From assembly GCF_963678635.1 (NCBI RefSeq), contig NC_087069.1, positions 28,014,303 to 28,078,302 on the forward strand: a DNA stretch of 64,000 bases, written 5' to 3'. Position numbers and translations under genes: made by a program. The stretch is from Symsagittifera roscoffensis (Eukaryota; Xenacoelomorpha; Acoela; Convolutidae). Below are positions 19,603 through 27,899 of the stretch, in pieces. Within the stretch, counting starts at the first letter, position 1. Each line of letters opens with the position of its first letter. The notes under the pieces are model-generated. The model was not told the DNA's origin, searched no databases, and was given only the letters and a program-made list of their open reading frames with translations.

Positions 19603-21506
19603 CCGTTTCCCTCTGCTATCAGGATCAAGACCGCGTACACGAATTGTAGGGCGGGTGGCATATTCGCGTATCCAGGGGATGTAGTGAACACCACCTTCGT
19701 CTTGGAGCCGAATCTCGAGACAACATTCTCTTGCACCTCATTCATCGCCGCAAACAACGTTTGAATGGCTTCCCATATCTTCCTCGGTGTTGGTTCATTG
19801 CCCTTCAGCTGCTCAAGAAGTCCAGCCGCGTGCAGATTATCATTCATTCCTGCAAACAATAGCAGCTCAGGCTCACAGGGCATCTCCGACTTTATTTCCA
19901 CCACTAGAGTTAACATCTGGTTTAGTTCGGCTCCTGGCAAAGAGTATATCAGAGTCTCCGGCCAAAACAGCTTAGGAGACGTTCCTTCGAAGTCTGATCC
20001 CGCCACAATGACTACCCTCGCAGCAGCTGGATCTGCTCTATCGTAAACTGCCAAAGTCTTGGCCAGCTGGGTGCTCCCACAGGGCTTCCCGTACCTGGGA
20101 TCTTCCGCCAACTTCGAGCCTTCGTAAGCGGCATCTGGCAATTCCATTTCCCCCGGATTCAGCAGCTTGTCCACCACCCTCAACTGTGCCGGGGTCGCCA
20201 ATCTGATCCTGGCGATGCTAGTTCGGTGTTTGGGGGGTTCTGCTATGAGTCCAGGACTCCCCAGCAGCTTGAGAGGTCTATAGTTGATGGGTCCCATGAT
20301 CGCTTTCGTGGGAATTCCGGTCAGGTCCGCGGTCTCCATCAGTTTTGCTCTCGAGAAGTGCGTCTCATGAGCCTTCAACCAGTCCACGCAATGATGTCTG
20401 CTCAAGTCTTCGTGCGACACTCGTTCAATACCCAGAGTCTCCGCCAAATCTCGCCTGCATTCCAAACCTTCTAGGTCTAGCCCTTTCACCTTCTCTGGAT
20501 ATCTCAAGCGAGCGGTCTCCATAGGCCTCTCCACCCGCTTGCTCTCTGCCACTACCACTGAGGATATTACCGAACCTGGAGGCGTCGATGACGTCACCTC
20601 CTCAGACTCCATTGGCATGGCACTCGGCAATCTGGCCTGGTTGCTCCTTGAGCTGTCTCTAGAGTCGACCCTCGGTCCCAAACGACTAGACAAGGCCCTC
20701 GAGGCAAGGAATGGTGGGTTCGGAGGTGGCCCGAATGTGAATTGGGCCGTCTCTAGCAGATCCGCCTCTAGCGCATTTATGTGTCCTTGAAAGACGTCAT
20801 TCAGCCACTCTGCTCCCCTCGGTCTGTCGAAGTGGATTCCATCATTGGAGGTGTCTTCAGGGAATCCCACTTGCTCCATGCGCTCCGCCACGTCCAACAA
20901 TCTGATGGGGAGCACACTCTTCCGGTGGATTTCTCGGATCACCCCGTTTAGGTTCCGCACCTTCTCGTTCATTTCCAAGGCGTGCCGATCGAACTTCATG
21001 TTATAAGGGACAGTACATACTGTCAACAGGATGGGATCCATCTGGATCCTCAGCTCCTCGAGAAGGCAGCTCATCTTGTCGTGCAGCCTCGTTACTTTCC
21101 TCGCTTCTCCCCTTGATACATCATTCGTTCCGATCATCAGGGTCACCGTGTATACTTTTGTCATCCCTAGCATCTCAAGCGTTGCCAATATCTGTGGCGT
21201 GGCAGCTCCAGCGAAACTCAAGATTCCTGTCTGCCAGTGCGATTGGATCCGGGTCAACACCCGCAATAGGCTGTCCCCTATAATTAGGTGGACCGCGCCT
21301 TCTGGCACACGGGGTGGCGCAAGATATTCCACCCAGGCTGCATCATGAAAGCAATCCCTCCTGGCCCTCTGTTGCGCATTCCAATCCAGCCGATTGTGCC
21401 TGTGGTACCTCTTTTCGGTGTTCTTCTTATAACTCGAGATCATGACGCTCCTGACCGGGCTGTTCCCTCCACGTTGGAGGAAGCTCCGCCCTTGCCGAAC
21501 TTTCAC
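19551..21506 (-). CDS. ORF2 SGNH hydrolase domain and second SGNH-like domain, element A
   Basis: About 651 residues with an intact SGNH (GDSL) hydrolase fold. Block I is VHLIIGDSLLRVL (catalytic Ser, about 21290-21270), then LSFAGAATPQIL, block III MIGTNDVSRGE (Asn, about 21130), and block V NDGIHFDRPRGAEWL (Asp/His, about 20845-20830). A Ser/Pro-rich linker follows. A second, weaker copy then has VVIVAGSDFEG, SLPGAELNQMLTLV and LLFAGMNDNLHA but lacks the D-x-x-H block. SGNH enzymes hydrolyse esters or acyl groups; the substrate here is unknown. Neighbouring domains are an upstream coiled coil and a long unknown C-terminus. The frame is broken on the 5' side by one extra G near 21450, so the upstream piece lies in another frame. 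Confidence 0.8.
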   Translation of the reverse strand: MKVRQGRSFLQRGGNSPVRSVMISSYKKNTEKRYHRHNRLDWNAQQRARRDCFHDAAWVEYLAPPRVPEGAVHLIIGDSLLRVLTRIQSHWQTGILSFAGAATPQILATLEMLGMTKVYTVTLMIGTNDVSRGEARKVTRLHDKMSCLLEELRIQMDPILLTVCTVPYNMKFDRHALEMNEKVRNLNGVIREIHRKSVLPIRLLDVAERMEQVGFPEDTSNDGIHFDRPRGAEWLNDVFQGHINALEADLLETAQFTFGPPPNPPFLASRALSSRLGPRVDSRDSSRSNQARLPSAMPMESEEVTSSTPPGSVISSVVVAESKRVERPMETARLRYPEKVKGLDLEGLECRRDLAETLGIERVSHEDLSRHHCVDWLKAHETHFSRAKLMETADLTGIPTKAIMGPINYRPLKLLGSPGLIAEPPKHRTSIARIRLATPAQLRVVDKLLNPGEMELPDAAYEGSKLAEDPRYGKPCGSTQLAKTLAVYDRADPAAARVVIVAGSDFEGTSPKLFWPETLIYSLPGAELNQMLTLVVEIKSEMPCEPELLLFAGMNDNLHAAGLLEQLKGNEPTPRKIWEAIQTLFAAMNEVQENVVSRFGSKTKVVFTTSPGYANMPPALQFVYAVLILIAEGNGWRILMAAPIGNWSHRT

Positions 21507-22521
21507 GACTTCTCTGCCGCAATTTCTCGTTCAGCTCCTTCAGAAGCGATGAGCTGCCGCTCACCTGACTGCCGCTCGAGGTTGAGGTTGGGGTATATCC
21601 CGGCAGTACCACATCCATCAGCGGGCGTATGGGTTGCGTTTCTAGGCTGCGCAGGGAGGACGTTGCTTCATTCGGTATCCAGACTTCCAACCCTTCACTC
21701 ATGTGTTCTCGAGCCTCGCGGTCAAGGTTGAACCGTCCTCTTGCCCTGGGGGCTTCATCCACTTCCATGCGTGACTCTGGCCTCGAGCTGGTAACCACTC
21801 GCTCCTTTGGCCTGGCTCCCTTCTGTGCATCAAGTTCACGTTGTCGTTCTTCTATTCTCTCCATCTCCGACTTCAGTTGCTCACAATTCGCGGCATCCTC
21901 CCGCACCCTTAGTTCCTGCTGATGTTCAGCCCGCAGCATCTCAAGCAACCTCAGAGTCTGATCTCGTTCGATGACCGCCTGGTCCCTTTCCAGCTGAGCC
22001 TTTTCCCGATCCAGCTTTACCTGATCCCGATCGAGGTTCGCTTTGTTCCTTTCCCTCTTCGTCTTCTCGAGCTCTTTCTTTAGAACACCAAGATCCGGAT
22101 ATGCCTCAGTCGTCTGTTGCGCTCGCGTCATCGATGGCACCTTACTCGAGCTCTGGCCTGTCGATCTTGCTGATGGCCTAGTTGGTAGTGGGAATTCTCC
22201 TGCGCCATATTCGGTATTGTTACTCAGGCCAGGATTCCTTGCCAAGTCAAAGCCCCTTACTCCTCCATCCACATTCCAAGACAACCATCTGGTCTGTTCC
22301 TGATTTGATATTCCCTCGGTGGTGTAGCCGACCATCAAGACAGCCTCCGTCGCAGACTCCCTGCACTCACCCTGTTCTTCCAACTGGAGGATGGCATTCA
22401 GCGTTACCGCCATTCTCTCGTCTATTTGGGTATAATCCAGGTCCCTCAGGCGTCTGTACAGCTCATCGAGAGTAGGCTTCTTCAGGGCCGCGGGCATGGA
22501 TTTCCAGAACCTGTCTGCCAT
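21427..22521 (-). CDS. ORF2 N-terminal region with coiled coil, element A
   Basis: The start chosen is the ATG at 22521 (MADRFWKSMPAALKK), which matches element B 44921, although the frame is open to 22563. The first 60 residues are helical, a Gly/Asn-rich part follows, and residues about 140-240 are a strong coiled coil (ANLDRDQVKLDREKAQLERD and similar repeats). It ends by frameshift at ...TWREQPGQERH; B reads on through TWREQPVRSVVISS into the SGNH domain. The coiled coil suggests multimers. No signal peptide, so it is not an envelope-like start. Confidence 0.75.
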   Translation of the reverse strand: MADRFWKSMPAALKKPTLDELYRRLRDLDYTQIDERMAVTLNAILQLEEQGECRESATEAVLMVGYTTEGISNQEQTRWLSWNVDGGVRGFDLARNPGLSNNTEYGAGEFPLPTRPSARSTGQSSSKVPSMTRAQQTTEAYPDLGVLKKELEKTKRERNKANLDRDQVKLDREKAQLERDQAVIERDQTLRLLEMLRAEHQQELRVREDAANCEQLKSEMERIEERQRELDAQKGARPKERVVTSSRPESRMEVDEAPRARGRFNLDREAREHMSEGLEVWIPNEATSSLRSLETQPIRPLMDVVLPGYTPTSTSSGSQVSGSSSLLKELNEKLRQRSRESSARAELPPTWREQPGQERHDLEL

Positions 22522-22729
22522 TCTCTGTGACTTCGGGATGTATTCAAGTATTAACCAGCTCAAGAATTACCTTAGCGACTCAAGAATTACCCAACTCAAG
22601 AATTCTCTAGAAATGTTCCCTTGCAAATACTTGCTGCAGGTGTCGATTATCGCGAGTTCAATCAAGATTTCCCTTTCTGTCTCTCGCTTGAGTATAGTTG
22701 GATTTTCAACTTTGTTTTTCAAACTTGAT

Positions 22730-22743
22730 CTGAAAACAGAAAC
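22730..22743 (-). promoter_or_regulatory. Candidate 3' splice site upstream of ORF2, element A
   Basis: On the minus strand GTTTCTGTTTTCAG precedes ATCAAG, a near-ideal animal acceptor 208 bp before the ORF2 start. The same sequence at the same place occurs in element B (44697-44709), although the surrounding untranslated sequence has drifted. Confidence 0.55.
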
Positions 22744-23008
22744 CATATTAAGACTTAACATGTCATGTTCCTAACCTCCCCTTTTACCAGTATGGTTAAA
22801 ATCTTATCATTTTCATTCCACTTAAAACAATTCAATTGGAATTTCCTTAAAAACATGCAGATTCATTTTATGTTTTAGCACCGTTAATTTTTCTAAAATT
22901 CAATTGTCATGCCAATCGCGTCTTAAGATCCCTTTACCTGTGCCGCACCCCAGTACCTAACTCAAGACTCCTCCCTCACGCCCAACTCGAGACCCCCGTG
23001 TGCCCAAC

Positions 23009-23749
23009 TCAGGCGATGCTCAAGTAGTATTTCTTGTGCAGATACACCATTATCTCAGTTTCCTCGAAGACTATGTGTAGGATAGCGTACAATTCCCTTG
23101 AGCTCAATTTGCCCCTGTTTGGGTCATACACCGGCATTGAGACCTCCGTTATTCCTCTTTCAATCATGAAGTCTCGTAGTCTTGTTAGTGCCAACATCAC
23201 GTGTTCGGGATCAATTGTGTTCCTGTCATTGACCCTCGTCACTAGGAAGCACAGATATTTGCCCGGGACTTGTGCTACTGATGGTGGAAGCGCTGCCATC
23301 CCTCCCAGTCCTTGTCTCTGTCTGAACAGAAACTCCACGTTCTGGTACTCTCTTTTCAAGTCAGCTTCCAATCTTGATTTGAAACTCATGTCCGCCGTGA
23401 TGCAGATCGCGCTAGTCCTGTTTGACAGGATGAAGTCGCTATCCGTTATCATGATGTTTTCCGAGTACTCATTGGGTATTTCGAATTTCGTTTTGAAATT
23501 CCGACCTATGGTAGGCTCTGGCTCTTCTTCTTCCAGTTCCAATTCGCTGGTTTCTCTCACTTGCTTGAGCTTCTTTATCATCAAATTTTTGGTGTGGGTA
23601 AGTCCTACCCCCACTCCCCGGACAAAAATATTTATCGACGTCCCCGTCGATGTTGTCTTGTCTGAATTGTCCGGAGGAATGTCCAGTGGCCTGTCTGTTG
23701 CCGTCCATCCGAAAAGAGGGTCCTCGCGCATCCACTCTAGTATCCTCAA
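23009..23749 (-). CDS. pol: Macrodomain-like C-terminus of Pol, element A
   Basis: About 246 residues. The last 150 (about 23470-23009) follow the pattern of TARG1/ALC1-type macrodomains: a strand NRTSAICITADMSFKSRL where families have A-h-C-V-S-S-D-h-x-x-G-x-G-h-A, a mid strand KYLCFLVTRVNDRNT (compare yhLITKxxxxxKPT), a helix DPEHVMLALTRLRDFM, then ITEVSMPVYDPNRG (compare IxhPxhGCGLxG), and VFEETEIMVYL at the end (compare VFExTxhxhxVY). The two glycine-rich ADP-ribose loops are altered, so binding may be lost or changed. It is the end of ORF1, downstream of integrase. Compared with B, 26 codons are missing near 23725. A stop (GAG to TAG) separates it from 23774-24034. Confidence 0.6.
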   Translation of the reverse strand: MRILEWMREDPLFGWTATDRPLDIPPDNSDKTTSTGTSINIFVRGVGVGLTHTKNLMIKKLKQVRETSELELEEEEPEPTIGRNFKTKFEIPNEYSENIMITDSDFILSNRTSAICITADMSFKSRLEADLKREYQNVEFLFRQRQGLGGMAALPPSVAQVPGKYLCFLVTRVNDRNTIDPEHVMLALTRLRDFMIERGITEVSMPVYDPNRGKLSSRELYAILHIVFEETEIMVYLHKKYYLSIA

Positions 23750-23773
23750 GTTCGTGTTCTCCCTCCTCTCTAT

Positions 23774-24034
23774 CTAACTCTGTTCGAGATCCGTCTCCAA
23801 TTCTGGTGTCGAGTAGTCTTCCTGCGGATAGTGTCCACCATCGTCAATGACCTGCCATTCCTCTTCGGCTTCCAGTTCGCCTGCACTCAGTAGTTCCTCG
23901 CCCAATTTGTCTGGCTGTATCTTATCGATCAAGAAGTCATCCCCGTATCTGTTGTACCTCATGCCGATCCGTTTACGATTGCCAGTCCTGGTTCTCGGTG
24001 GTATTGGTCGATCTGGCTCCATCCACTTCGGCAC
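23774..24034 (-). CDS. pol: Acidic linker between integrase and macrodomain, element A
   Basis: About 86 residues, acidic, with Trp and Tyr (MRYNRYGDDFLIDK, EAEEEWQVIDDGG). It is in frame with both neighbours and set apart only by nonsense codons that are CAA and GAG in element B. Low complexity, no domain. Confidence 0.6.
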   Translation of the reverse strand: MPKWMEPDRPIPPRTRTGNRKRIGMRYNRYGDDFLIDKIQPDKLGEELLSAGELEAEEEWQVIDDGGHYPQEDYSTPELETDLEQS

Positions 24035-24040
24035 CTCATC

Positions 24041-25516
24041 TTATTCCGGGTCGTTCCAGTCTTCTTCTACAAACGATCCTGCTTCAGACTCCACCTCTAT
24101 CTTTTCATTGTCGTCCAAACTCAAGTTCTCATTACCATCATTTTTCTCTCTGGTGTCTTTTTCATTCACTTCACACGCTGGCTCTACCACCAGGTACTCG
24201 AGACCCTCCATGTCCTTCGGTATGCACCAGTCCTCCGGGGACGGGACGTGAGGCTTCAGATTTTCATAATGTGCTGCTCGCCCAGTACTCAAGCGGTAGA
24301 ACCGTCCTTGTTGATGAACTTCCGTTATCATGATTGGTCCCCTCCACTTCTTGAGTAGTTTTTTTGTTCCCTTGGGCGGTATGACATTTTGGAAGACCCA
24401 CACGTATTGGCCCATTTCATATGGCTTTGCTTGTAATATTTTTTCGTCATATTTTCTGCGTTGTCTCATTTGCGCTTGCGCCGTGTTCCTCCTGCATAGC
24501 TCGTTTAGCTCCTGTTGTCTTTTGATCGCTTCTTTCACGTATGCCTGAAGCGACGTCCTTTTCCCCTCGTATTCCGGGTAAAAGAATGTCAGAGGCATTG
24601 CTCTCTCCCTGCCCGTCAACATCATGAAAGGACTGATGCCCGTCGTTGAGTGCTGTGTACTGTTGTAGGCCCCTACTACCTGTGGCAGGTATTTATCCCA
24701 GTCCGTCATGTATCTTGAGCTGTACACCCTTAACATGTTGACCAGTGTCCTGTTCTGTCTCTCTACCAACCCGTTGGTCTGTGGATGGTAGGTTGTCGAG
24801 TGTGCTTGAGCAATGTGCGATCTTCTCATCAATTCTTTTGTCAAGTCCCCCACAAAAGCTTTGCCGTTGTCCGACTGGAAAGTCATTGGACAACCATACC
24901 GCGATATCCAATGCGTTATCAGATGATCACATGTCTCCTCGGCCGAGGCTGTCTGGCACGGAACCGCTTCCGCCAACTTTGTGAAGTGATCTATTATAAC
25001 CAGTATCTGGTTATATCCCGACTCCGTCATGCAGATTTTTTGATGGTCTATCTTCACCACTTCATTGAACTCTGAGCTCTCGACGGACTTGAGGGGGAAC
25101 TTCATCTTCCCTGGTACTTTTACCTGGAGGCATGCCAGGCAGGCATTCACCCATCTCTCGCAAGCTTTTCTCATTCCTGGCCAATCAAACCTGTGAAGTA
25201 TCCTTTGTTGTACTTTATCTATCCCCTGGTGCCCCATCTGGTCGTGCGATCTGAAAAGCACCTCCGTTTGATACAATTGTGGTAGTATGATGAGGTTGTG
25301 TTTGTGTAATATCTTCTCCTCATCTTTCCTCTTGCATGCTACCACCCCATCAGCTTTGTGGTAGAGTAAGTCTTTCTTTTCTTTGTAGAACTGGCTCAAG
25401 ATCTTGTAGCTGTCTTCCTCGAGTTCCCCCTTCTCCTTGACCCCCGACTGGATCCATTTGGAGAGGTTATTTGTCATTTTGTCATTCTTTTGGGCTCTTA
25501 TTAGGTCTGACAGCAT
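24041..25516 (-). CDS. pol: Integrase, element A (catalytic core intact)
   Basis: About 491 residues carrying a full Ty3-type integrase. The HHCC zinc domain is seen in FRSHDQMGHQGIDK and ACLACLQVK. The catalytic core has D (EVVKIDHQK), D (TFQSDNGKAF) and E (NGLVERQNRTL), with exactly 35 residues between the last two. After the core come GAYNSTQHSTTGISPF and the GPY/F module LKKWRGPIMITEV ... HYENLKPH. It would insert the cDNA into chromatin. A 1-bp deletion at its 5' end (25510) cuts it from the RT piece, and a TAA (CAA in B) ends it. Element B lacks the core, so A is the only intact integrase in the window. Confidence 0.93.
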   Translation of the reverse strand: MLSDLIRAQKNDKMTNNLSKWIQSGVKEKGELEEDSYKILSQFYKEKKDLLYHKADGVVACKRKDEEKILHKHNLIILPQLYQTEVLFRSHDQMGHQGIDKVQQRILHRFDWPGMRKACERWVNACLACLQVKVPGKMKFPLKSVESSEFNEVVKIDHQKICMTESGYNQILVIIDHFTKLAEAVPCQTASAEETCDHLITHWISRYGCPMTFQSDNGKAFVGDLTKELMRRSHIAQAHSTTYHPQTNGLVERQNRTLVNMLRVYSSRYMTDWDKYLPQVVGAYNSTQHSTTGISPFMMLTGRERAMPLTFFYPEYEGKRTSLQAYVKEAIKRQQELNELCRRNTAQAQMRQRRKYDEKILQAKPYEMGQYVWVFQNVIPPKGTKKLLKKWRGPIMITEVHQQGRFYRLSTGRAAHYENLKPHVPSPEDWCIPKDMEGLEYLVVEPACEVNEKDTREKNDGNENLSLDDNEKIEVESEAGSFVEEDWNDPE

Positions 25517-27807
25517 ATATCTGCCTTGACATGCTCCTTTAGCGCCATGATCTGTCCATTCATCTCACCAGGGTTGTGGATGTCATCACTCAGCTTCACG
25601 CATATCATCCTTTTCACGATTTTCATATCATCTTCTGGCACCAGATTCGTTCTGACGTTTGAGTTGCATGATAATTCCCTGAATGGCTTCCTTGAAACCG
25701 CAATTTTCTCAAGTTCTTCACCACCTCGTATCTCCTGTACGTCCAGATTGTACGTTCCTGAAGATGGATCCATCTGTAACTCCCTGTCGTGGTGCCTTGT
25801 CTTCTCTTCCGCCAATATCATGCACAGACTGTCTTGGTTTTCGCTGCTCTCATCTGAGTCTTCATCCCATTCTTCACCGGACAATTTTCCTTCTCCGGTT
25901 TCTTCTTCCGTGAACAAGGACCACTCCCCGGACTCTTGACCTAGTCCCAGGTGTTCAGTATCTTCTTTGAACGCCACTTTCTTTTTCCTAACCTTGGTCT
26001 GCTCCAGAATGTTTTCGGGGATTTTGTCAACTAGTGACCGCACGACATCTTTGCTGTCAGTGACGCTTCCTCTTGAGGAGTCAGTATTGTTCACTGTTTC
26101 TTTTCTCCGAAGTATAGTGACTTCCGATTCCTCTTGACCCTTCTCTTGGATCACGGGCTTATCATCTGATAGTTTCTCGAGCAACCTCATTAAGTCATCA
26201 TCTATCTGTGCAGTTCCCGCTTCTACCTGGTTAAGATCATAGCCTTTTGCCTTGAGCGTCTCCCTCACGATCTTCGACTTGAGTATTATCTCTATCGGAA
26301 TCCTTCTGCTCTTCTTCAAGATGGTCTTTTCTGGAGGTTCTTTAGGTAATCCAGGATGATCTTCAATCGGTTTGCCTGATTTGTCCAGCCATCTCGTGAG
26401 TGGAAGACTGTCGTACGTTTCCTTGTCCATGAAGGAGAAGCCATCTTTGATTTCAGGTCTGTCTGCCTCTCTTTGCTCTTGTCTCTCATAGAACTCCGTC
26501 TTCTTACTCAAGCTGTCGGCATTCTGATGTTTATCTCGGGTTCTATGCTCAATTATCATGTTGTATCCGTCCAGGCGAACTATCCACCTCCCAATGTAAC
26601 TTTGGTCTATTGAGTACGATTTCAGCCAGCTCAGTGCTCGGTTGTCGACTCGCAACTTGAATGGCTCACTGCCCAGGTATGCCCTGTATTTCTCGACAAA
26701 GGTAACCTCCGCAAACATCTCTGCTTTCGGTGCTCCGTACTTCATTTTCGTGTCACTTAGGACTTTGCTCCCGTACACTATTGGCCTCAAGACTGTCTTC
26801 CCATTCCATTCTTGTTCTTGATGGAGAATTCCAGAAATCGCGACTACCGACGCATCCGTGTCCAGCACGTATATCCCTTTCTCAGTCGGCATACCCAGTA
26901 CTGGTGCCTCACATAGCTCTTTCTTTATTCTCTGGAATGACTCTTCTGCTGCGTTGTTCCACGTAAACTTCTTGCCCTTGTGTCTCATTAATTGTTGCAT
27001 CGGGTATACCTTGTCCGCATAGCCTTTGATGAACTCTCTATAATAGTTAGCGAAACCCAGGAAGCTCATCAACTGGTGTTCTGTCTTCGGTGATTTCCAG
27101 GTTAGGACTGCCTCCTCGGCGTCCGGATCAGGTCTGATGCCGTGCTTGTGTACCATCCTGCCCAAGTATTTTATTGAGTCCTTGAGTATCTCGCACTTTG
27201 ATGGTTTACACTTTAGCCCCGACCTTTTCATGCATGCAAACACTTCGTCAAGTCTCTCAATGTGGTCTTCCAGTGTGGGCGTCGCTATTATCACGTCATC
27301 CACGTAGCACATTACCAGATTGCCATACTTCTTCGTCACGCCTATCAGCGCGTGTGCCATCAACCGCTGAAACGTGGCTGTGGCATTGCAAAGTCCAAAC
27401 GGCATCCGTTTCCATTGAAACAGACCCAACTCGCAGGCAAACCCTGTCTTGTCCCTGTCCTGCTTCCTTAGTGGTACCTGCCAAAAGGCCGAGCCTAAAT
27501 CAAGAGTCGTAAAAAATTTTGCATCACCTAACTTCGAGAGGCTCTCATCAATCCTAGGTATGGGATAGGCATCCTTCACCGTGACGGAGTTCAGGTATCG
27601 AAAGTCACAACAAAACCTCAACTGGTCGCCTTTCTTTTTGGCCATCACTACTCCACACGCCCACGGTGACTTGGATGGTTCTATCATGTCATACTCTAGT
27701 AACGTCTCGATTTCTTTTCTACACGCCTCCGATTTGTGTGGGGTCATGCGCCTCGCCCCCTCCCTGTGCGGTACCGCGTTCTCCTCAAGTTCTATTTCAT
27801 GCTCCAC
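25501..27807 (-). CDS. pol: Reverse transcriptase and RNase H with long acidic linker, element A
   Basis: About 768 residues. RT motifs in order: SPWACGVVMAKKKGDQLRF, FFTTLDLGSAFWQVPL, RMPFGLCNATATFQRLM, the catalytic LVMCYVDDVIIATP, then LKCKPSKCEIL and KYLGRMV. RNase H follows with DTDASVVAISGILHQ, KAEMFAEVTFVEKYR, RVDNRALSWL and KHQNADSLSK. About 400 residues of acidic, Lys-rich linker without known domain then lead to integrase, much longer than usual for Ty3/gypsy. The apparent start is an internal Met: a lost G at about 27910 breaks the frame from protease. The product copies element RNA into DNA. Confidence 0.95.
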   Translation of the reverse strand: MEHEIELEENAVPHREGARRMTPHKSEACRKEIETLLEYDMIEPSKSPWACGVVMAKKKGDQLRFCCDFRYLNSVTVKDAYPIPRIDESLSKLGDAKFFTTLDLGSAFWQVPLRKQDRDKTGFACELGLFQWKRMPFGLCNATATFQRLMAHALIGVTKKYGNLVMCYVDDVIIATPTLEDHIERLDEVFACMKRSGLKCKPSKCEILKDSIKYLGRMVHKHGIRPDPDAEEAVLTWKSPKTEHQLMSFLGFANYYREFIKGYADKVYPMQQLMRHKGKKFTWNNAAEESFQRIKKELCEAPVLGMPTEKGIYVLDTDASVVAISGILHQEQEWNGKTVLRPIVYGSKVLSDTKMKYGAPKAEMFAEVTFVEKYRAYLGSEPFKLRVDNRALSWLKSYSIDQSYIGRWIVRLDGYNMIIEHRTRDKHQNADSLSKKTEFYERQEQREADRPEIKDGFSFMDKETYDSLPLTRWLDKSGKPIEDHPGLPKEPPEKTILKKSRRIPIEIILKSKIVRETLKAKGYDLNQVEAGTAQIDDDLMRLLEKLSDDKPVIQEKGQEESEVTILRRKETVNNTDSSRGSVTDSKDVVRSLVDKIPENILEQTKVRKKKVAFKEDTEHLGLGQESGEWSLFTEEETGEGKLSGEEWDEDSDESSENQDSLCMILAEEKTRHHDRELQMDPSSGTYNLDVQEIRGGEELEKIAVSRKPFRELSCNSNVRTNLVPEDDMKIVKRMICVKLSDDIHNPGEMNGQIMALKEHVKADICCQT

Positions 27808-27899
27808 GAATTTACAACACCCGATGTCCGCTTTATGCCTCGAAAAAACTTCTTCGTTCCGCTCTAGTACGTCCTTGATGGCTTCGAGCTGTTCATCTG

